This document shows positions 1 to 9,514 of a DNA stretch of 64,000 bases, in pieces; the stretch's first letter is position 1; every line of letters starts with the position of its first letter. The stretch is from Hungatella sp. UBA5385 (GTDB lineage: Bacteria; Bacillota; Clostridia; Lachnospirales; Lachnospiraceae). Where the stretch lies: assembly GCA_002409995.1 (NCBI GenBank), contig DHOR01000047.1, positions 40,463 to 104,462 of the forward strand. Reading direction: 5' to 3'. The position numbers and the translations under genes are program-made. The notes under the pieces were generated by a model. The model saw only the letters and a list, made by a program, of their open reading frames with translations. It was not told where the DNA came from and made no database searches.

Positions 1-18
1 TGTTTTGTTCTTTCGTAT

Positions 19-864
19 TTATTCCTTAACTCCCCCCAATGCAACACCTGCAATAATATATTTCGAGAGAAACAGATATACGACAATAATGGGAACAATC
101 GCTACTGTGATCATCATGTATATTTTACCCATATCAAAATTCATATAGTCTGCACCCCGAAGTGTTGCTATCAAAATCGGTACCGTCATTTTATTTTTCG
201 ACTGAATAACCAGTGCCGGAATAAAGTAATTATTCCAGGAACCGACAAATGTAAATATTGCCTGTAAAGCAAGGGCTGGTTTCATAATCGGAAGTACAAT
301 TCTATTAAAGGTCCTATATTCTCCTGAACCATCAATTCTTGCTGCTTCAACCAATGAAAGTGGAAGTGATGATTGGAGATAACTGTGCATAAAATAGAAT
401 ACAGATGGAGATGCAATTGACGGAATAATCATTGGAAGCAGAGAATCATACATTCCCATCTTTGTAATCAATCGCAAAAATCCCATGGCTGTTACCTGAG
501 TCGGCATCACAAGAATTGCCATTATAAATGTAAAGACTGCCTTTTTAAACTTAAACTCATATGCATACAGGCCATATGCTGTCAATGCTGAGAAATATGT
601 ACAGAGTGCAGCCGTAGAGCCGGATACAATAAGGCTGTTAAAAATTCCCCGAAACATAGGGAAGCTTCCGTCATTAGCAACATTTCTTAAATTCTCTAAA
701 AAGTATTTCCCTGGAAGTGCCGAAAATCCCTTTTGCAAATCTGCATGTGAACGTGTAGCATTGATAATCAGTATATAGAAGAAAAACAGGCACATAAATG
801 AAAGTAAAATCAGTACTGTGTATGTAACAAAACTCCGCAAACGGTTTATTCCTGCTGATTTCAT
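19..864 (-). CDS. Carbohydrate ABC transporter permease, MalG type
   Basis: Inner-membrane permease of a sugar ABC importer, 281 residues, with six predicted membrane segments. The EAA loop that docks the ATPase is visible (EAARIDGSGEYRTFNRIVLP, about residues 172-191). I start at the ATG at 864 because a GGAGG box lies just upstream; a longer in-frame version would begin inside the upstream permease gene and has no ribosome binding site. It is the third gene of the transport operon after the binding protein and the MalF-type permease, only 4 bp behind the latter. No ATPase gene is seen, as is common in Firmicutes where one shared MsmK-like ATPase serves many importers. The beta-glucan substrate is inferred from the neighbouring GH16 and GH94 genes. 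Confidence 0.93.
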   Translation of the reverse strand: MKSAGINRLRSFVTYTVLILLSFMCLFFFYILIINATRSHADLQKGFSALPGKYFLENLRNVANDGSFPMFRGIFNSLIVSGSTAALCTYFSALTAYGLYAYEFKFKKAVFTFIMAILVMPTQVTAMGFLRLITKMGMYDSLLPMIIPSIASPSVFYFMHSYLQSSLPLSLVEAARIDGSGEYRTFNRIVLPIMKPALALQAIFTFVGSWNNYFIPALVIQSKNKMTVPILIATLRGADYMNFDMGKIYMMITVAIVPIIVVYLFLSKYIIAGVALGGVKE

Positions 865-868
865 AATT

Positions 869-1825
869 TTATCTCCTCCTTTTTTCTTCTTTTGCCTTTT
901 TCTTTGCGATTGCCCTATCACTATCCGCATCACTGTTATTAGTCATTCTATATACGATAAAGCACAAAACTCCACTAATAATAAATAAGTATACAGACAA
1001 TGAACCTGCCATACCATAGTTTTTGCTCTTCAAATGATTATTCAGGAACATAATCAATGTCATAGATGTACGGTCCGGATTACCCTGACCATTGGTAAAT
1101 ATCTGCGGAACATCAAACATCTGCAGACCGCCAATAATAGAAGTAACTAGTGTATAGGCAAGAATTGGACGTATAAGAGGAAGGGTAATATAGTAGAAGC
1201 GCTTGGTACTATTGCATCCATCCAATTCAGCCGCCTCAATAACATCTACACTAATACCCATAATTGCTGCCATCAGCATGATCGTTGTATTACCAAACCA
1301 CATCAGGAAGTTCATCAATCCAATCAGTGATCTTGTTCCAAAAACACTTCCCATGAAATCAATGGGCTTATTAGATATACCAATTGACATTAAAATGGAG
1401 TTGATGGGTCCGTTAGTGGAGAATATAGTAAAAAACAGCATCGCAAAGGCAGATGCCATAATCAGGTTTGGCAGATAGATGACAACTTTAAAAAACTGCA
1501 TTCCACGAATCTTCTTACGAGTATTGGTAAACCACACTGCAAGGAGTAACGCTACTGCAATCTGCGGAATAAAACCAATTACCCATAAAATCACTGTATT
1601 TAATGCATATTTAATCATATCTGATTGTAACAGACTGGTATAATTATCAAATCCAATAAAAGTCGGTCCGATTTCTTTAATTCCTGAACGGTAGTACTCA
1701 TAGAAACTATATCGAATTGTATCTACCAGCGGAATTAATGAAAAGATAAAAAAGCATAAAATAAACGGAATAATAAAGATATATCCCCATTTTGAATAAT
1801 TAACGCCTTTGCGTTTTTTCTTCAT
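869..1825 (-). CDS. Carbohydrate ABC transporter permease, MalF type
   Basis: Partner permease of the same importer, 318 residues, with a lysine-rich N-terminus, a first membrane helix at about residues 12-35 and the EAA loop (EAAELDGCNSTKRFYYITLP). The C-terminus ends in a strongly basic cytoplasmic tail. The ATG at 1825 is preceded by an AGGAG box. It lies downstream of the substrate-binding lipoprotein gene, separated by a strong stem-loop, and 4 bp before the second permease. Family membership is clear from the motif and topology. The transported sugar cannot be read from the sequence; laminari-oligosaccharides or related beta-glucan fragments are the inference from context. Confidence 0.93.
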   Translation of the reverse strand: MKKKRKGVNYSKWGYIFIIPFILCFFIFSLIPLVDTIRYSFYEYYRSGIKEIGPTFIGFDNYTSLLQSDMIKYALNTVILWVIGFIPQIAVALLLAVWFTNTRKKIRGMQFFKVVIYLPNLIMASAFAMLFFTIFSTNGPINSILMSIGISNKPIDFMGSVFGTRSLIGLMNFLMWFGNTTIMLMAAIMGISVDVIEAAELDGCNSTKRFYYITLPLIRPILAYTLVTSIIGGLQMFDVPQIFTNGQGNPDRTSMTLIMFLNNHLKSKNYGMAGSLSVYLFIISGVLCFIVYRMTNNSDADSDRAIAKKKAKEEKRRR

Positions 1826-1850
1826 AAAATATCACTCCTCATCTTTTATT

Positions 1851-1892
1851 GCAGTTTCTTCTGTGGAGCATTAACTGCTCCACAGAGACTGC
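1851..1892 (-). other. Intercistronic stem-loop after binding-protein gene
   Basis: A strong imperfect inverted repeat: arms CTGTGGAGCA (1861-1870) and TGCTCCACAG (1876-1885), extended outward by GCAGT/ACTGC. In the minus-strand transcript it lies between the binding-protein stop codon and the first permease. No U-run follows, so it is more likely a 3'-end stabiliser or partial attenuator that keeps binding-protein mRNA in excess over permease mRNA than a full terminator. A comparable stem sits at the same place in the second ABC operon (60579-60616). Confidence 0.7.
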
Positions 1893-1895
1893 TTT

Positions 1896-3284
1896 TTATT
1901 CCGGCCATTGTACTTCTGTAATATCTGGGTAACGTTCCTTTATTGCTGTTTCAAAGTTAGACTTTGCTTTGTCATAATCAATTAAATCCTGTAAATAATC
2001 ACCAAATGAACTCTGGATCAGTTCTACACAACCCTGGTCATAAGCAGAAAGTGGTGCAATCACAATGTTTTCTGCTACAGGAGCAAAATATTTGTATGCA
2101 TTCTGCCCACCAAGGAATTCAGAAGAATAAGTCGCATCGTCTTCTGCAGCTTCCTGCATACCGCTTACAGTATTAGTAAAGTCCGCATATTCTTTAGAGA
2201 TTTTTAACAGGTTGTCCTTATCGGCTGTTACTGCAAGTATAATATCTTTTACATATTCCAGATTATCTGTACCTGTAGCTGCATGCACATAGGAACCACC
2301 CCAGTTGTATTCCTGTGGGGCATTTGTAACTGCCCATGAGTTAGACTCACCATCCCAGTTTGGAGTCAAAGTAAAATCAATTCCCCATGCCGGGAAGAGG
2401 AATGCAAACACTTTAGACTGAGAACCCATTGCCTTGTTCCAATCGTCAGTCCACTGTCCTTTTACGTTCTTATCATAATATCCTTCATCCAGCCATTCTT
2501 TCGAAACATCAATCCAATCCGTTATCTTTTTATCAACCTTGATAACTGTTTCACCGGATGTAACCCATGGCTGTGCAATGCTGTTGCTGTACAAACGAAA
2601 TGTATCTGCATAGGAAGAGAACGTATAATAACCTTTTGCCTTCAATTCTGCTGCTGAAGCTTTTAATGTATCCCAGTCTTTTACCTTCTCGCCAACCAGT
2701 TCCGGATCATCAGTACCAAATGCATCCATAGCAATATCACGGCGATATACTAAAAGTCCTGGACAGCACTGCCATGTAGAGCCTCTCTGAACACCACTCT
2801 GGTCAGAAGCTGTTACTTTTGTAAAGCTGTACTGATCCCCAAGGTCTGCGGCAGGATCGATTCCAAGGTCAACAAGGGGCATTGCAACATCTGCATCACC
2901 ATCTGTATACTTAAACACATAATCTGTCTCAGATAAGAATATATCCACCTTGGAATCTGCTGCAGCATTGGCCTGATTCAATAACGCTTCATCCAGCTTC
3001 TGCTGATAAACCCCATCCTGATTAGGATTAACAATCCAATGAATTTCAGTTCCGTCATTTAATGTTGTTACTGTTCCGTCACTTGAAGTCTCTTTCACCT
3101 CTGGATAAACTGCCTCCACACGCTCACGGAACTCATTATTCCAGGAATAAATATTAATAACTTTTCCTTCTTCAGTATTTGCCGCTTCCGGAACAGAAGT
3201 GGTTTTGGGTGAACTGCCACAGCCTGCCAATGAACCGGCAGCCACAATTGCTGTTAATAAAATAGCAACCATTCTCTTTTTCAT
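1896..3284 (-). CDS. Sugar ABC transporter substrate-binding lipoprotein
   Basis: Extracellular solute-binding protein of 462 residues in the carbohydrate uptake family. The N-terminus is a lipoprotein signal, with basic MKKR, a hydrophobic stretch and the lipobox LAGC with the lipidated cysteine at residue 22, followed by a serine/threonine linker. The start at 3284 has an AGGAG box; an upstream in-frame start nine codons earlier has no ribosome binding site. First gene of the transport operon, transcribed from an extended -10 promoter at 3340-3348 with a putative AraC operator at 3383-3401. It faces the AraC regulator across a 234-bp divergent promoter region. Beta-glucan oligosaccharides are inferred as ligand from the adjacent glucanase and phosphorylases. 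Confidence 0.93.
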   Translation of the reverse strand: MKKRMVAILLTAIVAAGSLAGCGSSPKTTSVPEAANTEEGKVINIYSWNNEFRERVEAVYPEVKETSSDGTVTTLNDGTEIHWIVNPNQDGVYQQKLDEALLNQANAAADSKVDIFLSETDYVFKYTDGDADVAMPLVDLGIDPAADLGDQYSFTKVTASDQSGVQRGSTWQCCPGLLVYRRDIAMDAFGTDDPELVGEKVKDWDTLKASAAELKAKGYYTFSSYADTFRLYSNSIAQPWVTSGETVIKVDKKITDWIDVSKEWLDEGYYDKNVKGQWTDDWNKAMGSQSKVFAFLFPAWGIDFTLTPNWDGESNSWAVTNAPQEYNWGGSYVHAATGTDNLEYVKDIILAVTADKDNLLKISKEYADFTNTVSGMQEAAEDDATYSSEFLGGQNAYKYFAPVAENIVIAPLSAYDQGCVELIQSSFGDYLQDLIDYDKAKSNFETAIKERYPDITEVQWPE

Positions 3285-3339
3285 ATAAACTTCTCCTTTT
3301 TTACTTTTCAAGGCCTTTGCCTCTTTAGTTGATAGTCAA

Positions 3340-3348
3340 ATTGTAGCA
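3340..3348 (-). promoter_or_regulatory. Extended -10 promoter of the ABC transport operon
   Basis: Reads TGCTACAAT on the minus strand, an extended -10 (TGn plus TACAAT). The position 17 bp upstream holds only TATATA, so the -35 is poor, which fits dependence on an activator. The operator-like motif at 3383-3401 begins 38 bp upstream of the -10 edge, the same spacing as at the GH16 promoter. Confidence 0.6.
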
Positions 3349-3382
3349 TTCTTACCCCTGGATATATATAATATAAGCCAAC

Positions 3383-3401
3383 AAAATATCAGATTCATGA
3401 C
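3383..3401. promoter_or_regulatory. Putative AraC operator of the beta-glucan regulon, copy 1
   Basis: The 19-mer AAAATATCAGATTCATGAC recurs at 12428-12446 with a single change (C to T at position 8). Both copies lie upstream of minus-strand operons of the same locus, with the near edge 38 bp from the -10 box. The AraC-type regulator encoded next to this copy is the obvious candidate to bind it. This is inference from repetition and spacing. Confidence 0.65.
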
Positions 3402-3457
3402 CTGTTTTAAAAAATATATGCTTCTTTGCCTGTAATATATAAAATGTCTGATATGAA

Positions 3458-3486
3458 TTGTAAAAACTGCAAAATCATGTCATAAT
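3458..3486 (+). promoter_or_regulatory. Promoter of the araC-type regulator
   Basis: TTGTAA (3458-3463), a 17-bp spacer, and CATAAT (3481-3486), preceded by TG as in extended -10 promoters. It drives the regulator gene whose ATG is at 3519 and is divergent from the transport operon promoter. Confidence 0.55.
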
Positions 3487-3518
3487 ATAGGTTATTATAC
3501 TTTTACGGAGGACACACC

Positions 3519-4259
3519 ATGGCTTTATCCACAGAATGGTATCAAATGGAATTTCAAAATAGTGAATCAGAAATCACTCATAGATCAGTAAATGATGAAT
3601 ATTACTTTTACGATGCAGTAAGAAATGGCAACATGGAATATGTAAGTAAAAACTGCAAAGAGAATATCTTCACCAATCCGCACGGGGTGGGTATTCTTTC
3701 AAAAAACTCACTTACCAACATAAAATACCATTTTGTTGTCACTGCAGCATTAATCACAAGATACTGCATCAGCGGAGGTTTGGAAGAAGAACAGGCTTAT
3801 CGATTAAGCGATTTTTACATTTTAAAGATGGATACATGTACAACCATCGATCAGGTATCTGAACTTCATCATACTATGGCAAAAGACTTTACCGGGAAAA
3901 TGCTCCTTCTTAATAAAAACACCATCTTATCCAAACCTGTAATGCAGTGCGTAGATTATATCTACAAACACATCAAAGAGAGGATTACCATCCAGGCCCT
4001 GGCAGAATACACGGAGCTCTCCCCAAGTTATCTGTCCAGATTATTTAAGCAAAATCTCGGTATATCAGTCAGCGATTACATCCGTGAGAAAAAGATTGAA
4101 AAAGCCATTCACCTGCTGCGCTATTCCACCAAACCTGTCATTGAAATTGCCAACTATCTTTCATTTTCTTCACAAAGTCATTTTATACAGTCATTTGAAA
4201 GTTCCACTGGTTTGACTCCCAAGAAATATCGTGACAAATATTATAAATCTATATGGTAA
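3519..4259 (+). CDS. AraC family transcriptional regulator
   Basis: A 246-residue regulator. The C-terminal 100 residues hold the double helix-turn-helix of the AraC/XylS family (ALAEYTELSPSYLSRLFKQN and, after the linker, IANYLSFSSQSHFIQSFESS with the usual GLTPKKYR end). The first ~140 residues are a sensing domain I cannot name; it has no membrane segment, so the effector is cytoplasmic. A GGAGG box precedes the ATG. It is divergent from the ABC operon and convergent with the GH94/GH16 operon, so it sits in the middle of the locus it most likely controls. The repeated 19-bp motif upstream of both operons is the likely binding site. Confidence 0.9.
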   Translation: MALSTEWYQMEFQNSESEITHRSVNDEYYFYDAVRNGNMEYVSKNCKENIFTNPHGVGILSKNSLTNIKYHFVVTAALITRYCISGGLEEEQAYRLSDFYILKMDTCTTIDQVSELHHTMAKDFTGKMLLLNKNTILSKPVMQCVDYIYKHIKERITIQALAEYTELSPSYLSRLFKQNLGISVSDYIREKKIEKAIHLLRYSTKPVIEIANYLSFSSQSHFIQSFESSTGLTPKKYRDKYYKSIW

Positions 4260-4271
4260 TATGCAATTAAA

Positions 4272-4309
4272 GTCCGTGTACAAAATCTATGCTCTTCTTG
4301 TACACGGAC
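4272..4309. terminator. Bidirectional terminator between araC and GH94
   Basis: Perfect 12-bp arms GTCCGTGTACAA (4272-4283) and TTGTACACGGAC (4298-4309) with a 14-nt loop. It lies between two convergent genes whose stop codons are at 4259 and 4316. Short T-rich stretches follow on both strands. Confidence 0.75.
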
Positions 4310-4315
4310 GGTTTA

Positions 4316-7018
4316 TTATACCAGATAAATCTGAATTGTGTGTAATTTTTTTGAATCCAATTTTGCAATTTCTTCTTTTTCTAAACAAGCTCTTGTTTCT
4401 ATTTCAAAATTCATTTCAGCTTCATTACATACAGCCTTTTCAATCTTATATTGTCCATATGACTTTTTCTGGGGATTTAAGAAAATGATTCTGAATTTTT
4501 TCCCTGAAAACTCAAGGTTTACCGCTGCATTGCCTGCATCATCAAACTCATCAGCCATCAACTTCGGCATAATGATCAGGTCACCCATGTCTCCTTTGAC
4601 ACCATAAACTTCCGTCACCATAGTCAGCATATACCAGCTGGCAGCTCCGGTCAGATAACTATAGAGTCCTTTTCCCTGGTTGTCAAAATACTCCGGTATT
4701 CCGGGATACATTTTACTGTTTTCAAAGTTCATGGCTGCCTCAAGCAGAGTTTTCAGCGTCTTATGTCCCGCCTCCACATACCCCCGTTTGTAAAGCGCAT
4801 TTGCATACATAACCGTCATATGGGAAAATACTGCACCATTTTCCTTTTCACCATAGGCGAATCCAAACATTCTTCCAAGATCAAACTTTTCTTCATGGAA
4901 ATCCGTATTCAGGCGATATCCGCCCGCTTCCTTCTCATACAGATACCGGTCAGCACTTTGGCAGATTGAATGTATCTGCTCATCGGAAGCAGTTCCGCTC
5001 ATAATGGAAAATACCTGGCCTGTCAACATCATGCGAACCTGCCCTTCTTCGCCGCTCTCTGCCTTATTGCCATGATTATCATAATAGCCGTTAAACCACC
5101 CATTCCCATAAGAGTCTTCGATCCATTCGTTTTTACGGATATGTTCCATGAGCCAGTCTGCTTTGTCCTTTAGACTCCGGCTTAATTCTTCCAGTTTCAC
5201 CCATATGGTGTTACCGCTGACAGCATGCTGACATCCGGAGATATAATCTGTAAGAATTTTCTGTTTCTCTTCCATTGACTCATAAATCTTAGCATCACCA
5301 GAGAGCAGTCCTGCGATCTCCCCAGCAAGTTCAATCTCCTTACAGCCGGTGTGTGCTTCCAGTTTATCAAGATATTCCCCAATATCCCTTAGATTTCCTG
5401 CATAGGCACATGTAAACGCTACACTTTCTCCACGCTCCCATGCCATATCCAGAGCATCATTCCAGTCTGCTCCATGAAGACGCATCTGGTTATGTTCTCC
5501 CACGTCATAAAATGCACATAAGTTCTGCAATAAAATATGTTCCAGAATGTTGCCAAAGTACACTTGACCTTCCTTTGTCCGCTGGCGGTTACCCTGACCC
5601 TCGGCCCACTCCGTATCATGGTCAGTTCCTCTCATGGACTGCCTGTCTTTAAAATAAGGGGCTTTTTCCAAAAGAATATCAATGTCACCGGTCTGGTCTA
5701 TATATAATTTTGTTGTTACAAAAGGCCAGAAGGCATGATCCATCCACACCCGGGTAATATTATTCCTGTCTGCAATAAATTCTCCCTGTCCAGAACCGAT
5801 GATTGTTGCATTGGTTCCATCAATGCGGACACCTCCATAATTATCAATAATCATCTGCCGTACTACAGATGGTTCCATAATCAAAAGTGCCAGGCAGTCC
5901 TGCCATAAGTCTCTCCAGCCTCGCCCGCCCTTCCCATAGTCATGATAAGGCAAGAACGAACAACCGAAGATTCTTCTTAAAATCGGCTGAAAACAAATCC
6001 ACCGCAAATAGTTATCCGTCTCTTTGTTTTGGGTTTCAAAAGATACATTTACCTTCTCTGTCCAATGCTGCTTTACTTCTTCAAAAGCTTTATCTGCCTG
6101 TGTTTTCACTCTGTACATTTCAGTCAGTTCTTCTATGCTCTCATCCGCTTCTGCAATTCCGGCAAGAACAATATAAACAGCCGTTTCCTGTGATTTCAGC
6201 TCTATTTTGGGGAAACAAATGCCTCCCATGGCCTCTTTTCCCTGAAGCTTACTTCCCGCAGGTCTTCCTTTTATTTCCTTACGAACTGCTTCTGGTATCA
6301 GAAATGTTCCGCCTTCTCCTATAAACTCCTCCACAGTAGGATAAAATGCTTCCGGCTTCGCACCATCACCCATAGAGCCGCAGACATAATAAGAAGTCTG
6401 ATTCTTCTGGTGCCCTCTTTCATCAAAGGACAATACAGGCTTAACTACAACTCCATACTCTGTAGTGTGAATCCTGTGCAAAAGTGATGTCACATGTCTG
6501 TGATCACGAATATTGTCCGCGCTTCTTCCATATATCGGCACTGCAGCTATGGGAACCAGACTCTGTGTTTCCCCTGATGTATTCGTAATCTCTGCCACCA
6601 TAACTTCCACGCTGTCATTTACTGGTACAAAGGACGTAACCACTGCTTCCAGACCATATTTCTCTGACGTTCTTTTCAGTTTCTGCCACATAAAACCGGC
6701 TTCAAGAACAGTCCTGTCCTGTTCATTGGTAAATTTTTGAGATTCCTGCTCTGCAGAAGCTCCGCTAACGGACCAGCAGCCTTTTCCTTCAACGCGGCAC
6801 CAGAAATTTCTGGTGCTGCGATTGTTATGAAGATTTTCTACGCTGACTGGTTCAAGAAGAAAGTGATTCTGGTCTTTCTTACAGTCTCCGCCCAGATTGG
6901 GGGCGATACTGGATTTTATGCCCTTTTCTCCTGCCATTGGCAGATAGAGACTGCTGTAATTCTCAGGATTTTGTATTTTAAATGTTCCGTTATTATCTTG
7001 AAATTCAATATATTTCAT
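4316..7018 (-). CDS. GH94 phosphorylase, laminaribiose phosphorylase-like
   Basis: A 900-residue inverting glycoside phosphorylase of family GH94, cytoplasmic (no signal peptide). It would cleave a beta-linked glucose disaccharide or oligosaccharide with phosphate to alpha-glucose-1-phosphate and a shortened sugar. Visible marks are GKGGRGWRDLWQD at about 362-374 and the ADWND motif at 517-521, which carries the general acid Asp (518). Length and the GGRGWRDLWQD signature set it apart from the shorter cellobiose phosphorylase encoded just upstream and are nearer to laminaribiose or beta-1,3-oligoglucan phosphorylases. AAGGAG precedes the ATG. Third gene after GH16 and the other GH94, 24 bp behind the latter. 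Specificity for beta-1,3 linkages is an inference from the GH16 partner; other beta-glucobioses are possible. Confidence 0.85.
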   Translation of the reverse strand: MKYIEFQDNNGTFKIQNPENYSSLYLPMAGEKGIKSSIAPNLGGDCKKDQNHFLLEPVSVENLHNNRSTRNFWCRVEGKGCWSVSGASAEQESQKFTNEQDRTVLEAGFMWQKLKRTSEKYGLEAVVTSFVPVNDSVEVMVAEITNTSGETQSLVPIAAVPIYGRSADNIRDHRHVTSLLHRIHTTEYGVVVKPVLSFDERGHQKNQTSYYVCGSMGDGAKPEAFYPTVEEFIGEGGTFLIPEAVRKEIKGRPAGSKLQGKEAMGGICFPKIELKSQETAVYIVLAGIAEADESIEELTEMYRVKTQADKAFEEVKQHWTEKVNVSFETQNKETDNYLRWICFQPILRRIFGCSFLPYHDYGKGGRGWRDLWQDCLALLIMEPSVVRQMIIDNYGGVRIDGTNATIIGSGQGEFIADRNNITRVWMDHAFWPFVTTKLYIDQTGDIDILLEKAPYFKDRQSMRGTDHDTEWAEGQGNRQRTKEGQVYFGNILEHILLQNLCAFYDVGEHNQMRLHGADWNDALDMAWERGESVAFTCAYAGNLRDIGEYLDKLEAHTGCKEIELAGEIAGLLSGDAKIYESMEEKQKILTDYISGCQHAVSGNTIWVKLEELSRSLKDKADWLMEHIRKNEWIEDSYGNGWFNGYYDNHGNKAESGEEGQVRMMLTGQVFSIMSGTASDEQIHSICQSADRYLYEKEAGGYRLNTDFHEEKFDLGRMFGFAYGEKENGAVFSHMTVMYANALYKRGYVEAGHKTLKTLLEAAMNFENSKMYPGIPEYFDNQGKGLYSYLTGAASWYMLTMVTEVYGVKGDMGDLIIMPKLMADEFDDAGNAAVNLEFSGKKFRIIFLNPQKKSYGQYKIEKAVCNEAEMNFEIETRACLEKEEIAKLDSKKLHTIQIYLV

Positions 7019-7042
7019 GCCATATCTCCTTTTGATTTTCTA

Positions 7043-9457
7043 TTATGACATATATAGTTCAATTTCTGTCTGCTCTTTTAACAGTTCTGCCGAAATATAA
7101 TTTCCGTCTATTTCCTCACCATTTACAATTAGTTTTTTACATCCGGATTCTGCATGTCCGGGATTTTTTACCTTAATGTGTAAATGACAGCCTCTGAAAT
7201 CTTTTTCAATCTCAAATTCTTCCCACTCTTTTGGAACAGACGGTGCAATTTTAATTCCATAAAAATCCGGGCGTATTCCCAAAATACCTTCCACACAGCC
7301 AACCATTACCGTTGACGCTGTTCCTGTCAGCCAGTGTACATGTGAACGTCCAAAATTCGGACTTGCCTTACCCTCTGTAAATTGTCCATAGCAATAAGGT
7401 TCTAATTTCCTGATATCAGCCCTGTCATTCTGTGCAGCAGGTGCATTTTCCATAAAGTACATAAATGCCCGCTCTCCATGTCCCCTAAGCGCCTCTGCCA
7501 GAATGATCCAGCCCTGGGATTGAGAGAAAATACCTGCATTTTCCTTGGTTCCGGCATTATAGATAACGGAAAGTGCCCCGTCAAAAGCATGAGTATGATA
7601 TGGCGGGTCCATTAGAATGGCACCATATTCTGTATTCAGCCTCTCGTATACTGTATCAAGTGCCTTTTCCGCCTGTTTTTCATCAGCAAGCCCGCTGATA
7701 ACAGCCCAGCTCTGGGGATTCAGCCACATATTAGCCTCCGGGTCCGTCCGGTTTCCAATCACTTCGCCCTTCTCTGTAAACCCACGGATAAAACGATCCT
7801 CATTCCAGCAAAGATTCTGAATTATTTCTCCTAATTTCCTCTGGCTTTCCTGGAGATATTCCACATATTCCATATCTTCTTTGTATTCTGCAAATTCTTT
7901 TAAAATTGTCATAGCATAATAAAACTGCAATGCAACAAAGGTAGATTCTCCCTGCTTACCAAGGCGGAGACAATCATTCCAGTCTGCATGAAGACCTGCC
8001 GGCAAGCCATGGCTTCCCATATGATTCATAGAGAATTCAATGGCGCGTTTTAAATGCTCATATACCGTTCCCTCACTACGATTGGCAAATGGAATTACCT
8101 CGTCAATAAATGAAGTATCTCCCGTTTCTGAAATATATTTGTAAATGGTAGGAAAAAGCCACAGTGCATCATCTGCCCGGTAGGCGGGATGCCCGGTTTC
8201 CTGCACATATGAATAATCATCCGGCGTATCTTCATGTCCGGCATTATGCGTAAACTTAACAAGAGGAAGTCCGCCGCCATTATCAACCTGTGCAGAAAGC
8301 ATAAAGCGAATTTTCTCCAAAGCCATCTCCGGAGCCAGATGAATGACTCCCTGAATATCCTGCACTGTATCCCGATAACCATATCCATTGCGCAATCCGC
8401 AGTAAGTAAAAGATGCGGCGCGAGACCAGATAAAAGTCATAAAACAGTTATAAGCATTCCATGTGTTTATCATGGTGTCAAATTCAGGACTTGGTGTTTT
8501 CACTTGGAAATGTTCAAGCTTTTCATGCCAATATGTAATCAGCTCTTCAAGCTCTGCCTTACAGCGTTCCTGAGTTTTTTCATATTTCTCAAGAATCCGT
8601 TCTGCCTCACAGTCATCTTTCATTCCTACAACAAAGGCAAATTCTTTTGTCTCGCCTGGTGCCAATAAAAGCCTTGTACACAAGGAACCACAGCCATTGC
8701 CATTATAATTGGATTTATCGTTTAGATTTCCCTCTGTTACACCCACTGGGTCTCCGTATCCGTGATAGTTTCCAAGGAAAGCTTCCCTGTCTCCGCACCA
8801 GGAAGCGACATCTGCTCCTGCCAGTCCAAAAAAACGGTCGAAAACAGTTTTGTCATCCACATCTTCCCCTTTTTTCAGCTGGTCCAAATTCGCATGAATC
8901 ATATGACGCACTCTGTTGCCTTTGAATTCTGTCCGGGTAATAAATTGTGAATACTGCAAGTTCACCTGGTCCTGCTCATAATTGTTATTATTGGTAAACT
9001 CAGCATATCCGGTAACATTTATATCTTTTTCTGTATCAGAGCAATTGGTAAGCCGGACATGCCATACCTCATAGGATTCACTTAACGGAACATAATACAA
9101 AACTTCTGAATGGATTTTATCATAATCTGCCAGCATCTTTGTATAAGCCGTTCCATGATGACATTCACTTTTGTAACTTTCCGTATCCTTACCTACCGGC
9201 TGCCATGATGCACTCCAATAGTCCTTACTTTTATTATCCCGGATGTAGATATAACGTCCGGGCTGGTCAAAATGATTGAAGACGTAACGCAGAATCCTGC
9301 CATTGGCTCCGGATTTTGCAAAACTGTATCCACCTGCATTGTTAGAAATAATTGCACCGTATTCCGGTGAACCAAGATAATTGACCCATGGTGCCGGTGT
9401 ATCTGGTCTTGTAATTACATATTCTCTTTTTTTGTCATCAAAATATCCATAATTCAT
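7043..9457 (-). CDS. GH94 phosphorylase, cellobiose phosphorylase-like
   Basis: An 804-residue GH94 enzyme close in length and sequence to cellobiose phosphorylases (about 810 residues). The N-terminus has the typical opening (YGYFDDKKREYVITRPDTPA) and the repeated YLGS and NNAGGYSF motifs. The YRDTVQD motif lies at 361-367 and the catalytic ADWNDCL at 491-497, with Asp492 as general acid. It would turn cellobiose plus phosphate into glucose-1-phosphate and glucose in the cytoplasm. AAAGGAG lies 8 nt before the ATG. Second gene of the enzyme operon, 57 bp behind GH16. Having it beside a second GH94 and a GH16 suggests uptake of mixed beta-1,3/1,4-glucan fragments, each phosphorylase handling one linkage. 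Confidence 0.9.
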   Translation of the reverse strand: MNYGYFDDKKREYVITRPDTPAPWVNYLGSPEYGAIISNNAGGYSFAKSGANGRILRYVFNHFDQPGRYIYIRDNKSKDYWSASWQPVGKDTESYKSECHHGTAYTKMLADYDKIHSEVLYYVPLSESYEVWHVRLTNCSDTEKDINVTGYAEFTNNNNYEQDQVNLQYSQFITRTEFKGNRVRHMIHANLDQLKKGEDVDDKTVFDRFFGLAGADVASWCGDREAFLGNYHGYGDPVGVTEGNLNDKSNYNGNGCGSLCTRLLLAPGETKEFAFVVGMKDDCEAERILEKYEKTQERCKAELEELITYWHEKLEHFQVKTPSPEFDTMINTWNAYNCFMTFIWSRAASFTYCGLRNGYGYRDTVQDIQGVIHLAPEMALEKIRFMLSAQVDNGGGLPLVKFTHNAGHEDTPDDYSYVQETGHPAYRADDALWLFPTIYKYISETGDTSFIDEVIPFANRSEGTVYEHLKRAIEFSMNHMGSHGLPAGLHADWNDCLRLGKQGESTFVALQFYYAMTILKEFAEYKEDMEYVEYLQESQRKLGEIIQNLCWNEDRFIRGFTEKGEVIGNRTDPEANMWLNPQSWAVISGLADEKQAEKALDTVYERLNTEYGAILMDPPYHTHAFDGALSVIYNAGTKENAGIFSQSQGWIILAEALRGHGERAFMYFMENAPAAQNDRADIRKLEPYCYGQFTEGKASPNFGRSHVHWLTGTASTVMVGCVEGILGIRPDFYGIKIAPSVPKEWEEFEIEKDFRGCHLHIKVKNPGHAESGCKKLIVNGEEIDGNYISAELLKEQTEIELYMS

Positions 9458-9514
9458 ATCCGCACTCCTTTATTCTGCTATGATATTAAAATCAGTTTCC
9501 TGCCGTTCCTTCAC

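Noticed and set aside
5887..6324. Plus-strand open frame of 145 codons opposite the GH94 gene
   Set aside because: It is a shadow of the strongly supported minus-strand GH94 gene, has no ribosome binding site and no recognisable protein features.
8234..8668. Plus-strand open frame of 144 codons opposite the second GH94 gene
   Set aside because: Antisense shadow; low-complexity translation without family motifs.
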